Source: Nocardioides sp. cx-173
Lineage (GTDB): Bacteria; Actinomycetota; Actinomycetes; Propionibacteriales; Nocardioidaceae
Assembly: GCF_021117365.1 (NCBI RefSeq)
Contig: NZ_CP088262.1
Location: forward strand, 1,798,001 to 1,862,000
Length of the DNA: 64,000 bases
Direction: 5' to 3'
The notes below the pieces were generated by a model. It saw only the letters and a list, made by a program, of their open reading frames with translations, had not been told where the DNA came from and searched no databases. Shown piece by piece: positions 36,259-45,239 of this stretch. Each line of letters starts with the position of its first letter. Position 1 is the stretch's first letter. Position numbers and translations under genes: made by a program.

Positions 36259-37092
36259 ATGACCTCCCCGCTGATCTCGACCTTGGAGCTGCAGGCCCGG
36301 CTGGGCGACAGGCCGGGGGACCTGACCCTGCTCGACGTCCGCTACCGCCTGGGCGGGCCCTCCGGCCCCGAGGAGTACGCCGCCGGCCACCTGCCCGGCG
36401 CCGTCTACGTCGACCTCGACACCGTCCTCGCTTCGCCGGCGGGCAGCGGCGGGCGGCACCCGCTGCCGGACCCGGACGCCTTCGAGGCGGCGATGCGCGG
36501 CCTCGGCGTCCGCGACGACCGACCCGTCGTCGTCTACGACGACTGGTCGGCGCACGCCGCGGGACGGGCCTGGTGGCTGCTGAGGTTCCACGGGCACCCG
36601 GACGTGCGGGTGCTCGACGGCGGGCTGGCGGCCTGGGTCGCCGACGGGGGAGAGGTGGAGACCGGCCCGGTGTCGCCGGTCCCCGGCGACTTCACCCGCT
36701 CGGAGCAGCCCGCGATGGCGGCGGTGGCCGCCGACGCAGTGCTCGGCGTCGACGTCCTGGTCGACGCCCGGGCGGCCGAGCGCTACCGCGGCGAGGTGGA
36801 GCCGATCGACCCGGTCGCCGGGCACATCCCCGGGGCCGTCAACGTCCCGACGTCGCGCAACCTCACCCCGGACGGGCGCTTCCGCAGTCCCGAGGAGTTG
36901 CGTGCGATCTACGCCGCGGTCGGCGCAGTCCCGGGCGCCGACGTGGCGGCGTACTGCGGCTCCGGCGTCACCGCCACCCACGACCTGATCGCGATGGAGG
37001 TCGCCGGCATCCGCGCCGCCCTCTACCCCGGCAGCTGGAGCGGCTGGGTCACCGACCCCACGCGTCCGGTCGAGCGCTCGGCCTCCCGGTAG
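36259..37092 (+). CDS. sseA: Thiosulfate/3-mercaptopyruvate sulfurtransferase (tandem rhodanese)
   Basis: A 277-residue protein with two rhodanese domains. The first (LLDVRYRLGGPSGPEEYAAG) has VVYDDWSAHAAGRAWW where the active Cys would be, so it is inactive. The second (LVDARAAERYRGEVEPIDP) carries the persulfide Cys233 in AYCGSGVTA. It transfers sulfane sulfur to thiols or cyanide. The CGSGVTA loop suits the TST/MST family, but the donor is not settled by sequence. Confidence 0.88.
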   Translation: MTSPLISTLELQARLGDRPGDLTLLDVRYRLGGPSGPEEYAAGHLPGAVYVDLDTVLASPAGSGGRHPLPDPDAFEAAMRGLGVRDDRPVVVYDDWSAHAAGRAWWLLRFHGHPDVRVLDGGLAAWVADGGEVETGPVSPVPGDFTRSEQPAMAAVAADAVLGVDVLVDARAAERYRGEVEPIDPVAGHIPGAVNVPTSRNLTPDGRFRSPEELRAIYAAVGAVPGADVAAYCGSGVTATHDLIAMEVAGIRAALYPGSWSGWVTDPTRPVERSASR

Positions 37093-37257
37093 CCGGGGAC
37101 GTGAGCGGGCTCACGGGGCGGCCACCTATTTGGGCGAGGTCCCGGCGAGGGTGGCGGGGCACCGGAGAAGCACCACGGCGAGCAGCGCATGGGGGGCCAC
37201 CGACCCGTCGAAGACGGGCACTGTCAGGCGCTTCGCCGTTCCTTTGAAGGGGAACAC

Positions 37258-37542
37258 ATGTCGACCACCACCAGCAACCACGTGCACCAGGCAGAGCGCA
37301 CCACGGGCACGCGCCGGGTCAGCACCGAGACCAAGGCATCGTTCAAGACGACCGAGCTGATCGCCTACGTCGCGGCCGTCCTCGGAGTCCTCATCGCCTC
37401 CGCCGTCGTCGACGTCACCGACTTCGGGGCGCAGGAGGCGTGGTTCTACGTCACCCTGCTCACCATCGGCTACATGGTGAGCCGCGGCCTGGCCAAGTCC
37501 GGCAGCCGCGACTTCTACGACGACAACCAGCGCGACCACTGA
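37258..37542 (+). CDS. Small membrane protein (94 aa)
   Basis: A 94-residue protein with a Ser/Thr/His-rich cytosolic N-terminus and two hydrophobic helices (LIAYVAAVLGVLIASAVV and AWFYVTLLTIGYMVSRGLA), then a short polar tail. GAAGGGGA precedes the ATG. Function unknown. A strong hairpin follows the gene. Confidence 0.75.
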   Translation: MSTTTSNHVHQAERTTGTRRVSTETKASFKTTELIAYVAAVLGVLIASAVVDVTDFGAQEAWFYVTLLTIGYMVSRGLAKSGSRDFYDDNQRDH

Positions 37543-37553
37543 CCGTCGCTGTG

Positions 37554-37589
37554 CGGCCCCGGCTCCTCGTCCTCGAGGGGCCGGGGCCG
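37554..37589 (+). terminator. Terminator after the 94-residue membrane protein gene
   Basis: CGGCCCCGG/CCGGGGCCG 9-bp stem; the intervening bases form a further small hairpin. A TTC-containing stretch follows. Confidence 0.75.
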
Positions 37590-37618
37590 TTCGCTGCCTG
37601 ACCCCCTAGGAGCCCACG

Positions 37619-37723
37619 ATGTTCTTGTTCTTCAACAACCGCCTGGGCTGCGCCGGCTCGCTGCTGGTGTCGCTCGCCCTCAGCGCCGTGCTGTTCCTGG
37701 TTCTCGTGCTCATCAACCGCTGA
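37619..37723 (+). CDS. 34-residue single-helix membrane peptide
   Basis: A short gene encoding MFLFFNNRLGCAGSLLVSLA and then a hydrophobic stretch ending VLINR. The first 10 residues are aromatic and polar, and the rest is one membrane helix with a terminal Arg. AGGAG lies 8 nt before the ATG. The frame is clean between two genes and preceded by a terminator, so it has its own transcript or relies on read-through. Function unknown. Confidence 0.65.
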   Translation: MFLFFNNRLGCAGSLLVSLALSAVLFLVLVLINR

Positions 37724-37763
37724 CCCGTCCCAAAGTATGTGACGGGTCAGCGGTGGGCCGGGG

Positions 37764-38687
37764 CTACTGGTCGCTGCCGCCGAACATGATCTCGTCCCAG
37801 CTCGGGACCGAGGCGCGGCCGCGCTTCTTGGGCTTGCGGCTAGGCGGCTCGTCGGCGGCGGGGCCCGCCTCCGGCTCGTGGGCGACGGCGGCCTCGGCGG
37901 CCTGCTCGCGCAACGCCGGGTCGTCGGATGCGGGGGAGTCGTCGAGGAACGCCTCGACCGGTGTCTCGGAGCCGAGCGCGGCCGGCTCGTCGTCCTTGAG
38001 CAGCTCCAGCACGTCGTCGCCGAGCGGCAGCTCGTCGGCGGGTACGGCGCTCAGGCGGCGCGAGCGGGCCTGCCGCAGGTCGTCGCGGGGCTCCGCGGCG
38101 GCGGGCGTCTCCGCGACCGCCTCGCCGACGAGCCAGCGCGCGTCCTCGTTGTCCAGGAGCACGTAGCTGCCGGGGACGTCGTAGGTGAGCTCTGCGGTGC
38201 CGCTGCGGCGCAGTGTCGTGAAGGTCGCCCGCAGGGCCCAGCGACCGTCCTCGCGGCGCCAGGCGTCCCACTCGACGGTCTCGGGGTCGACGTTGAGCGA
38301 GTGCAGGTGGGCCTCGACGGCGTCGCCGAGGATGCGGGCGCCGCCCTCGCCGGACCCGCGGCGCACCGAGGAGCGCTGGGCACGCTGCGCGACGTGCTCC
38401 CGCTCGGCGAGCACCGGGCCGGCGTAGACCATAATCCGCTCGACGCTCGTCTGGGCGGACTGCGCGACCGCCTCGGGTGACTCGCCGGCGCGGATCCGGG
38501 CCTGGATGTCGCGGGGGCGGAGGGATGAGTCCATCTGAATCTCCAACTGGCCGAGGCGAGAGGCGTCGCCGCGGAGTGCGGCCCGGAGGCTCTGGTCGAT
38601 GTCGAGCGTGAACTCCGCACCCGCGTCGCTGACCAACAGGAGGCGCTTCCCGTCGTCGCTCACTCCAGCGAGCGTGAGGTGCGCCAT
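37764..38687 (-). CDS. sepH: Cell division protein SepH (DUF3071)
   Basis: A 307-residue actinobacterial FtsZ regulator. The N-terminal DUF3071 domain (HLTLAGVSDDGKRLLLVSD, then FTLDIDQSLRAALRGD) includes a helix-turn-helix-like part (RPRDIQARIRAGESPEAVAQ) that contacts FtsZ in Streptomyces. The C-terminal half is acidic and disordered, ending with the conserved KPKKRGRASVPSWDEIMFG. The ATG has AGGAAG upstream. TAGGCT at 38743-38748 on the minus strand is a plausible -10 with a roughly 50-nt leader. Confidence 0.9.
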   Translation of the reverse strand: MAHLTLAGVSDDGKRLLLVSDAGAEFTLDIDQSLRAALRGDASRLGQLEIQMDSSLRPRDIQARIRAGESPEAVAQSAQTSVERIMVYAGPVLAEREHVAQRAQRSSVRRGSGEGGARILGDAVEAHLHSLNVDPETVEWDAWRREDGRWALRATFTTLRRSGTAELTYDVPGSYVLLDNEDARWLVGEAVAETPAAAEPRDDLRQARSRRLSAVPADELPLGDDVLELLKDDEPAALGSETPVEAFLDDSPASDDPALREQAAEAAVAHEPEAGPAADEPPSRKPKKRGRASVPSWDEIMFGGSDQ

Positions 38688-38821
38688 GAGATCAGCTTCC
38701 TGGGGTCCTGCGGGTGGGTGGGGACGAGCCTTCGGTTGGGCCGAGCCTACGCCAGCGAAGGTGGTCGGCCCGGTCATCCCTCGGCGTGCCCGGACGCAAA
38801 AAATGTGAGGGATGCGACCAC

Positions 38822-38827
38822 TAGGCT
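38822..38827 (+). promoter_or_regulatory. -10 element of the TRIC gene (leaderless)
   Basis: TAGGCT, 6 nt before the GTG at 38834. Confidence 0.5.
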
Positions 38828-38833
38828 GCAGGA

Positions 38834-39454
38834 GTGCCCGGCACCCTCGTGAGCATCGACCTGGTGGGGATCTTCGTCTTCGCGATCTCCGGTGCCCTGG
38901 TCGGGGTCCGCAAGGAGCTCGACGTGTTCGGGGTCCTCGTGCTGGCCGGGACGACCGGCCTCGGCGGCGGGTTTCTGCGCGACGTCCTCATCAACGCCGC
39001 GCCGCCCGCCGCGCTGGCCGACTGGCGCTATCTGATGGTCCCGGTCGCCGCCGGCCTTCTCACCTTCGCCTACCACCCGCTGATCGGGCGGATGGAGAAC
39101 ATGATCAACGTCTTTGACGCCTTCGGCCTGGCGCTGTTCTGCGTCACCGGCGCGACGAAGGCCCTGGAGTACGGGCTCGGGCCGGTGCCCGCCGCGCTCA
39201 TGGGGATGCTCACCGGCATCGGCGGCGGGATGATGCGCGATGTTCTCGCGGGTCGGGTGCCGGTCGTCTTCCGGGCGGAGCTCTACGCCACCCCCGCCCT
39301 CGCCGGCGCCGCGATCGCCGTGGGCGGCACCTCCGCCGACCTGCCGACGCCGGCCGTGGCCCTCGCCGGCGCCGGGGTGTGCCTGGTCTGGCGGCTGCTC
39401 GCCATGTGGCGAGGCTGGCACGCCCCGATGCCCTCGGGGCCTGCCAGCGTGTAG
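38834..39454 (+). CDS. Trimeric intracellular cation (TRIC) channel family protein
   Basis: A 206-residue membrane protein with about seven helices from two UPF0126 repeats. The repeat signatures are LAGTTGLGGGFLRDVLIN and LTGIGGGMMRDVLAG, whose Gly-Gly and Arg-Asp motifs line the pore in bacterial TRIC channels. It probably conducts potassium or other monovalent cations. It is convergent with the lactone oxidase gene. Confidence 0.9.
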   Translation: MPGTLVSIDLVGIFVFAISGALVGVRKELDVFGVLVLAGTTGLGGGFLRDVLINAAPPAALADWRYLMVPVAAGLLTFAYHPLIGRMENMINVFDAFGLALFCVTGATKALEYGLGPVPAALMGMLTGIGGGMMRDVLAGRVPVVFRAELYATPALAGAAIAVGGTSADLPTPAVALAGAGVCLVWRLLAMWRGWHAPMPSGPASV

Positions 39455-39476
39455 CCCGAGCGGGACGAGAGCCCGG

Positions 39477-40781
39477 TCAGGGCCCGAGCACGCGCCGCAG
39501 GTAGCCGTTGGCGAAAACCCGGTCCGGGTCCAGCCGGTCGCGCATCGCGAGGAACTCCTCGAAGCGCGGGTACAGCGGCGCCAGCCCGTCGGCCTGCCGG
39601 GTGTGGACCTTGCCCCAGTGGGGGCGACCGCCGTGGGCGCGCATGACCTGCTCCATCAGCGTGAAGTACGCCGTGTGGTCGGCGCGCCGGTGGGTGTGGA
39701 AGGCCAGGTAGAACGAGTCGCGCCCGCTCGCGGTCGACAGCGGGATGTCGTCGGCGGGGGCGACCCGGATCTCCACGGGGAAGCTCACGGTCAGGTCGGA
39801 GGCGTCCAGCGCGGCCCGCGCCTCGCGCAGCGCCGACAGGCCGGCCTCGCGCGGCACGGCGTACTCCATCTCCCGGAAGACCACGTCGCGCTGGGCGACG
39901 AAGACCCGGTGGGCGACGTCGGAGTAGGTGCGCGCGCCGAGGAGGCGGGCGTTGACGCGGTTCATCGGCGGGATCACCCGCGGGACCAGGTTGGCCGCGG
40001 CGGTGAGGGCGCCGAAGGCCTTGTTGGCGAGCAGCTCGTCGTCGAACCAGGCGCGCAAGCGCGGCAGCGGCTGGGCCTCGGAGAGGTCGGCGTCGAGGCG
40101 GTCGTTGCGCTTGGTGAGCATCCGGTCGCTGTGCGGGAACCAGTACATGTCCACGTGGTGGCTCTCGGCGGCCATCTGGTCGAAGCCGGCCAGCGCCTCG
40201 TCCCAGTGCATCGGCTGCTCGGTCGCCTCCAGCAGGAAGAGCGGCTCGACCCGGAAGGTCACCGTCGTGAGGATCCCGAGGGCGCCGAGCCCGACTCGCG
40301 CGACGGCGAGGACATCGGGGTTCTCGCTCTCGGTGGCGCGCAGCACCTCGCCGGTGCCGGTGACCAGCTCCAGGCCGACGACCTGCGAGGCCAGGCCGGC
40401 AACGACGCCGCCGGTGCCGTGGGTGCCCGTGGAGATGGCGCCGGCCAGGGTCTGCTCGGCGACGTCGCCCATGTTGTGCAGGCTCAGCCCCAGGGCCTCG
40501 AGGCCGGCGTTGAGGTGCTTGAGCTGGGTGCCCGCCAGGGCGGTCACGGTCATGGCGTCCCGGTCGACCGCGACGATCCCGGTGAGGCCCTGGGGGCGCA
40601 GCATGGTGTGCTCGGGGGCCGCGACCGCGGTGAAGCTGTGGCCGGTGCCGACCATCTTCACGGTGGTGCCCTCCGCGCGCGCCCGCTCGACGGCGGCGAC
40701 GACGGACCCCACGTCGGCCGGGGTCGCCTCGCGCTCCGGGCGCGCGGTCACGAGGCCGGACCAGTTCTGCCACTCAGTCAT
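39477..40781 (-). CDS. FAD-linked oxidase, D-arabinono-1,4-lactone oxidase family
   Basis: A 434-residue vanillyl-alcohol-oxidase-fold flavoprotein. The N-terminal FAD-binding domain includes KMVGTGHSFTAVA, ISTGTHGTGGV and GLGALGILTTVTF. The C-terminal ALO domain has GRPHWGKVHTRQ and ends FANGYLRRVLGP, which is typical. Relatives oxidise sugar lactones or polyols such as L-gulono-lactone or xylitol. Substrate not decided. Its ATG overlaps the stop of the upstream MFS gene by 8 bp, so the two are coupled. Confidence 0.87.
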   Translation of the reverse strand: MTEWQNWSGLVTARPEREATPADVGSVVAAVERARAEGTTVKMVGTGHSFTAVAAPEHTMLRPQGLTGIVAVDRDAMTVTALAGTQLKHLNAGLEALGLSLHNMGDVAEQTLAGAISTGTHGTGGVVAGLASQVVGLELVTGTGEVLRATESENPDVLAVARVGLGALGILTTVTFRVEPLFLLEATEQPMHWDEALAGFDQMAAESHHVDMYWFPHSDRMLTKRNDRLDADLSEAQPLPRLRAWFDDELLANKAFGALTAAANLVPRVIPPMNRVNARLLGARTYSDVAHRVFVAQRDVVFREMEYAVPREAGLSALREARAALDASDLTVSFPVEIRVAPADDIPLSTASGRDSFYLAFHTHRRADHTAYFTLMEQVMRAHGGRPHWGKVHTRQADGLAPLYPRFEEFLAMRDRLDPDRVFANGYLRRVLGP

Positions 40782-41982
40782 GGGACATCACGGGGCTCAC
40801 CGTAGTGGGCTCGCTCGTGCGGATGGCCTGGGCGGCGAGGACGGCCAGCGCGCCGCCGACGACGGGCACCAGGTAGGCCGCGGCGGCGCCACGGCTGTCG
40901 ATGAGCACCCCCGCGAGGGCGGCTCCGGGAGCGACGCCGGCCACCAGGCCGGTCTGCAGCAGGGCCATGCCCTCGGTGATCCGCGCCGCCGGCACCACCT
41001 GCTCGCACAGCGACATCGTGGAGATGAGCGTGGGCGCGACGGCGAACCCCGCGACGAACAGCACCGCCCCCATGACGACCAGCGAGTCGATGAAGGTGAG
41101 GGGGGCCATCACCAGGGCCATCGCGAGGGTGCCCCACCGCAGCCGGTACGCCGGTCCGCGCCGCCAGGCGACGGCGCCGCTGAGGACGCCCGCGATCAGG
41201 CTGCCCGCGGCCCAGAGGGCGAGCAGCGCGCCGGCGTACGCCTTGGCGTCCTGCTCCTCGGCGAAGGCGACCGTGGCGACCTCGGCGGCGCCGAAGAGCA
41301 CCCCGAGCATCGTGGAGACCACGCCCAGCGGCGCCAGCACCCGCCACGGCATCCGGGGCCGCTCGGATCGATCCGCGGTGGGCAGGTGCGGCGGCGGCTC
41401 CGTGCTGCGCTGAGCCGCGAACGCGTAGGTGCCCAGGACCCCGACCACGAGCGCCGTCGTGAGCCCGGCGACGGGGTGGATCGCGGTGGCCAGCACGGTG
41501 ACCAGGATCGGCCCGACGATGAACACCGCCTCGTCGGCGACGGCCTCCAGCGCGAAGGCGGTCTGCAGCTCCTGGGGGTCGCGGGCGACGTAGGACCACC
41601 GGGCCCGCACGCAGCTGCCGACCGACGGCAGCGACGCTCCGGCGAGGACCGCCAAGGCGTAGGTCAGCACCGTCGGCCAGTCCGACTCCACCGACCACAT
41701 CAGCAGCGCCAGCGCCACGCCCCAGACGCTGACGACCACGGGCAGCACGCGCGACTGCCCCAGGCGGTCCACCAGCTTGCCCTGGAGGACCGCGAAGAGC
41801 GCGTTGGCCAGCAGGTGCGCGGCCGAGACCGCCCCGGCGACCCCGTACGAGCCCGACGCGTCCTCGACGAGCAGGACGATGCCGAGCCCGACCATCGAGA
41901 TCGGCAGCCGCGCGACCAGTCCGGTGGCGCTGAACAGGGCGCTCCCCGGCTTGGTGAGGATCTGGCGGTAGGTGTTGAGCAT
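40774..41982 (-). CDS. MFS transporter (12 helices)
   Basis: A 402-residue major facilitator. The N-terminus MLNTYRQILTKPGSALFSAT leads into helix 1. Motif A-like QGKLVDRLGQSRVLPVVVSV is in loop 2-3, and a basic central loop (QRSTEPPPHLPTADRSERPR) separates the halves. Substrate unknown. It is coupled by overlap to the downstream lactone oxidase gene, so it may move that enzyme's substrate or product. TATCGT at 41992-41997 on the minus strand is a likely -10, back-to-back with the ferrochelatase promoter. Confidence 0.85.
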   Translation of the reverse strand: MLNTYRQILTKPGSALFSATGLVARLPISMVGLGIVLLVEDASGSYGVAGAVSAAHLLANALFAVLQGKLVDRLGQSRVLPVVVSVWGVALALLMWSVESDWPTVLTYALAVLAGASLPSVGSCVRARWSYVARDPQELQTAFALEAVADEAVFIVGPILVTVLATAIHPVAGLTTALVVGVLGTYAFAAQRSTEPPPHLPTADRSERPRMPWRVLAPLGVVSTMLGVLFGAAEVATVAFAEEQDAKAYAGALLALWAAGSLIAGVLSGAVAWRRGPAYRLRWGTLAMALVMAPLTFIDSLVVMGAVLFVAGFAVAPTLISTMSLCEQVVPAARITEGMALLQTGLVAGVAPGAALAGVLIDSRGAAAAYLVPVVGGALAVLAAQAIRTSEPTTVSPVMSHD

Positions 41983-42003
41983 GGCCCGTGAACGATAGAT
42001 CCA

Positions 42004-42009
42004 TACGAT
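42004..42009 (+). promoter_or_regulatory. -10 element of the ferrochelatase gene (leaderless)
   Basis: TACGAT, 6 nt before the GTG at 42016. The divergent MFS -10 (TATCGT, minus strand) is at 41992-41997, so the two hexamers are 6 bp apart. Confidence 0.5.
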
Positions 42010-42015
42010 GGGGGA

Positions 42016-43113
42016 GTGCCCAATCCAGATGCCTCCCCGTACGACGCCCTGCTCCTCGTCTCGTTCGGCGGCCCCGAGGCGCCGGACGAGGTCGTGCCGT
42101 TCCTGGAGAACGTGACCCGGGGACGCGGGATCCCGCGCCAGCGGCTGGAGGCCGTGGGGGAGCACTACTTCCTGCTGGGCGGCCGCTCGCCGATCAACGA
42201 CCTCAACCGTGACTTGATGGCCGCCATCGAGGCCGACCTCCGGGCTGCCGGCATCGACCTGCCGGTCTACTGGGGCAACCGCAACTGGGACCCCTACCTG
42301 CGCGACACGCTGGCGCAGATGGCGGCCGACGGGGTGACCCGTGCCGCCTGCTTCGTGACCAGCACCTACTCGTCGTGGTCCAGCTGCCGGCAGTACCGCG
42401 AGAACCTCTACGACGCCGTCGACGGCCTCGAGGGCGCTCCGGCGCTGGACAAGCTGCGTCACTACTTCAATCACCCGGGGTTCCTGGAGCCCATGGTCGA
42501 CGCCACGCTCGCGGCGCTCGCGGACCTGCCCGAGGACGTCCGTGCCGGCGCCCACCTCGCGTTCGTCACCCACTCGATCCCGGAGACCATGAGCGAGACC
42601 AGCGGCCCCGACGGGGGCGCGTACGTCGACCAGCACCTCAGCGCCGCGGAGGAGGTCGCGCGGCAGGTGGCCGAGACCACCGGCATCGCGCACCCGTGGC
42701 GGCTCGTCTACTGCTCGCGCTCCGGCTCGCCCGAGACGCCCTGGCTGGAGCCGGACGTCAACGACCACCTGCGCTCGCTGCACGAGGACGGCGCACCGGC
42801 GGTGGTGCTCGTGCCCAGCGGCTTCGTCTCCGACCACATGGAGGTCGTCTACGACCTCGACACCGAGGCGCTGGCGACGGCGCGCGACCTGGGCCTGCCG
42901 GCCCGCCGGGCCGCGACGGCGGGCACCGACCCGCGCTTCGTGGCCATGGTCCGCGACCTGCTCCTCGAGCGCGCCGCCGCCGAGCGGGGCGAGGCCGTGG
43001 TCCGCAACGCCGTGGGCCGCCTGGGCGCCAGCTGGGACCGCTGCCCGGTGGGCTGCTGCGCGAACCCCCGCGCGGATCGCCCGGCACTCTGTGGCGAGAG
43101 GGGCGACGCGTGA
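42016..43113 (+). CDS. cpfC: Ferrochelatase (coproporphyrin III type)
   Basis: A 365-residue iron chelatase of heme biosynthesis. [15 protein letters not shown] at the N-terminus, the catalytic His in [10 protein letters not shown], and the Glu in [13 protein letters not shown] are present. The C-terminal [18 protein letters not shown] cluster matches the [2Fe-2S] ligands of actinobacterial enzymes. In actinobacteria the substrate is expected to be coproporphyrin III. The stop overlaps the start of the inositol monophosphatase gene. Confidence 0.94.
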   Translation: MPNPDASPYDALLLVSFGGPEAPDEVVPFLENVTRGRGIPRQRLEAVGEHYFLLGGRSPINDLNRDLMAAIEADLRAAGIDLPVYWGNRNWDPYLRDTLAQMAADGVTRAACFVTSTYSSWSSCRQYRENLYDAVDGLEGAPALDKLRHYFNHPGFLEPMVDATLAALADLPEDVRAGAHLAFVTHSIPETMSETSGPDGGAYVDQHLSAAEEVARQVAETTGIAHPWRLVYCSRSGSPETPWLEPDVNDHLRSLHEDGAPAVVLVPSGFVSDHMEVVYDLDTEALATARDLGLPARRAATAGTDPRFVAMVRDLLLERAAAERGEAVVRNAVGRLGASWDRCPVGCCANPRADRPALCGERGDA

Positions 43114-43961
43114 CGACCCGTCCCGAGCCGGCCGCGCTGGCAGACCTGGCCGACCTGGCCGACCTGGCGCTGGAGACCGCCCGCCTCGCCGCCGAGCTGG
43201 TCCGGGGGCGCCAGGCGGCGGGCGTCAGCGTGGCCGCCACCAAGTCCAGCAACATCGACATCGTCACCGAGGCCGACCACGCCTCCGAGGCCCTGATCCG
43301 CGACACCATCCGTGCCCGGCGCCCGGCCGACGCGTTCCTGGGCGAGGAGGGCGAGGCCGAGGCCGGCACCACCGGGGTGCGGTGGATCATCGACCCGATC
43401 GACGGCACCGTGAACTTCCTCTACGGCCTGCCCCAGTACGCCGTGTCGATCGCGGCCGAGCTGGACGGCGAGGTGGTCGCCGGGGTGGTCCTCAACGCGG
43501 CCACCGGCCTCGAGTACGTCGCCCGCTGGGACGACGGACGCCTCGTCGCCACCCGCGACGGGCAACCGATCGCCGTACGCGGGGAGGCGCCGCTGTCGCA
43601 CCGGCTGATCGGCACCGGCTTCTCCTACGACCGCGAGGTGCGCGTCGTCCAGGCGCAGGCCGTCACCCGTCTGCTGCCCCACATCCGCGACGTACGACGG
43701 CTCGGATCGGCGGCCCTCGACATGTGCGCCGTCGCCGACGGCCAGCTCGACGGCTACATCGAGGAGGGGGTCCACCTGTGGGACCACGCGGCCGCCGGGC
43801 TGATCGCGCGCGCGGCCGGCGCGCGCACCGAGCTGACCCGGGGCGCCGGCGGCCTGACCTTGATGCTGTGTGCTCCGGCTCACGGATTCGAGGAGTTCCG
43901 AGAGGCCACCCGTCAGGCCGGTTTCATGGCACCTGTCACCATCGCGGGCAACAGGGAATAG
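43110..43961 (+). CDS. Inositol monophosphatase family protein (SuhB-like)
   Basis: A 283-residue Mg-dependent phosphatase. [11 protein letters not shown] gives the first metal Glu pair, [15 protein letters not shown] the main metal motif, and [15 protein letters not shown] the last Asp. Its position beside sigA-dut genes matches mycobacterial suhB. It may dephosphorylate inositol phosphate for mycothiol or phosphatidylinositol. A 9-bp tandem repeat near the start encodes [10 protein letters not shown]. It starts in a GTGA overlap with ferrochelatase. Confidence 0.88.
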   Translation: MTTRPEPAALADLADLADLALETARLAAELVRGRQAAGVSVAATKSSNIDIVTEADHASEALIRDTIRARRPADAFLGEEGEAEAGTTGVRWIIDPIDGTVNFLYGLPQYAVSIAAELDGEVVAGVVLNAATGLEYVARWDDGRLVATRDGQPIAVRGEAPLSHRLIGTGFSYDREVRVVQAQAVTRLLPHIRDVRRLGSAALDMCAVADGQLDGYIEEGVHLWDHAAAGLIARAAGARTELTRGAGGLTLMLCAPAHGFEEFREATRQAGFMAPVTIAGNRE

Positions 43962-44072
43962 CCGAGCCCTGGGTCTGCGTTCACCGACCGGTCGCCGAGC
44001 CGGTGTTTGCCAGACCGAGGCGATAGTGCACAATCTGGCCCGCCACATACAGCCGAAGGGAGTGAGCGACGC

Positions 44073-44363
44073 ATGGCTACTGACTACGACGCACCGCGTA
44101 AGAACGAGGAAGACCAGTCCGAGGAGAGCATCGAAGAGCTCAAGGCGCGTCGCCACGACAAGAACTCCGGCAAGGTCGACGAGGACGAGGCGGAGGCCGC
44201 AGAGGCGTTCGAGCTTCCCGGCGCCGATCTTTCCCACGAGGAGCTCGCCGTCGAGGTGAAGCCCAAGCAGGAGGACGAGTTCACCTGCATGAGCTGTTTC
44301 CTGGTCCACCACCGCAGCCAGCTGGCCGACAGCAAGAAGATGATCTGCCGCGACTGCGTCTGA
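44073..44363 (+). CDS. DUF4193 zinc-ribbon-like protein
   Basis: A 96-residue acidic protein of the actinobacterial DUF4193 family. The first half is charged (EEDQSEESIEELKARRHDKN), and the C-terminus has FTCMSCFLVHHRSQLADS and ICRDCV, four cysteines suited to a zinc ribbon. The orthologue in mycobacteria (Rv2699c) sits in the same neighbourhood. Function unknown. AAGGGAG lies about 12 nt upstream of the ATG. Confidence 0.87.
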   Translation: MATDYDAPRKNEEDQSEESIEELKARRHDKNSGKVDEDEAEAAEAFELPGADLSHEELAVEVKPKQEDEFTCMSCFLVHHRSQLADSKKMICRDCV

Positions 44364-44403
44364 GGACGTCCGTCACACCATCCGCCCCGGGGTCGGGACC
44401 TGC

Positions 44404-44721
44404 TCAGGTCACCGGCGTCGGGGCGGAGGCGTCCTGGTCGTCCTGGTGCAGCCCCGGGGGCAGGTGACCCGTGGACTTCGCGTAGTAGTCGGCCGCCTTG
44501 CGCGCCGCCAGCATCCGGGCCAGGGCGATGAACGTGCCGCTGACGGCCGCCCACGCCACCGCCTCCCAGACGTCCACGTCGGGGTCGGCCGGGTTGGCGG
44601 GCGGGTTCTTGCCGGTCGCCGCCTTCCACGAGGTGTTGAGCACCTTCTTGGTGATCGCGGCGGCGCCGATCGCAGCGCCGAGCGAGAAGACGGTCCAGAT
44701 CTTGGAGCTGTCGGAGGCCAT
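44404..44721 (-). CDS. DUF4235 membrane protein
   Basis: A 105-residue protein with an N-terminal hydrophobic helix (WTVFSLGAAIGAAAITKKVL) and a second segment (EAVAWAAVSGTFIALARMLA), the typical DUF4235 arrangement, plus a polar tail. Function unknown. It follows the DUF3093 gene by two bases and is probably co-translated with it. Confidence 0.82.
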   Translation of the reverse strand: MASDSSKIWTVFSLGAAIGAAAITKKVLNTSWKAATGKNPPANPADPDVDVWEAVAWAAVSGTFIALARMLAARKAADYYAKSTGHLPPGLHQDDQDASAPTPVT

Positions 44722-44723
44722 GG

Positions 44724-45188
44724 TCAGAGACTAGTCGCGGCGCGCAGCGCCTCGACCAGGCGCTCGGGATGGCGCGTGCTCACCAGCCAGTACGGCGTGG
44801 GGTCGGCCGGGTCGTTGACCGTGATCTTGACGGCGCGCTTGAGGTAGGGCCGCAGCACCAGGAACGCGCGCGCGTCCGCGTCCACGCCGGCGGCGCGGCG
44901 GGTCTGGTCGGCGTCGAGCGCGACGGCCGCCCCGAGATGGGCGACCTCGATGTGCGCCGGCCCGGCGCGCAGCTCGCCGCCGCGTACCTCGACGCGGGCC
45001 GAGCCGTAGGTGAGCAGCGCCGCGGCCAGCAGCCCCAGCGCGAGGGCCGTGGTCACCCAGGCGACCGGGCCCGGCACGGCCACGACGAGGGCCAGCCAGA
45101 GCGTCGCCACGAGCATGGTGCCCTGGACCCACCAGCGCAGGGGGACCGTCAGCCGCTCGGCGTACACGGTCTCGGCGGTGCTGGTCAC
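44724..45188 (-). CDS. DUF3093 membrane protein
   Basis: A 154-residue protein. The N-terminus (AERLTVPLRWWVQGTMLVAT) and two helices (WLALVVAVPGPVAWVTTAL, LGLLAAALLTYGSARVEV) are followed by a cytosolic domain with the conserved YLKRAVKITVNDPADPTPYW and LVSTRHPERLV. DUF3093 proteins (Rv2698 in Mycobacterium) are always near dut. Function unknown. It is divergent from dut. Confidence 0.87.
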   Translation of the reverse strand: MTSTAETVYAERLTVPLRWWVQGTMLVATLWLALVVAVPGPVAWVTTALALGLLAAALLTYGSARVEVRGGELRAGPAHIEVAHLGAAVALDADQTRRAAGVDADARAFLVLRPYLKRAVKITVNDPADPTPYWLVSTRHPERLVEALRAATSL

Positions 45189-45227
45189 GGGCTAAGCCTC
45201 GCATCCCTGCCGTCGTACTCGGTGCAC

Positions 45228-45233
45228 TAGGGT
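45228..45233 (+). promoter_or_regulatory. -10 element of dut (leaderless)
   Basis: TAGGGT, 6 nt before the GTG at 45240. Confidence 0.5.
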
Positions 45234-45239
45234 CCGTCC

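Noticed and set aside
40774..42837. A 687-codon minus-strand frame suggesting a larger transporter fusion
   Set aside because: The upstream 285 codons overlap ferrochelatase on the other strand; the true transporter starts at the ATG at 41982.
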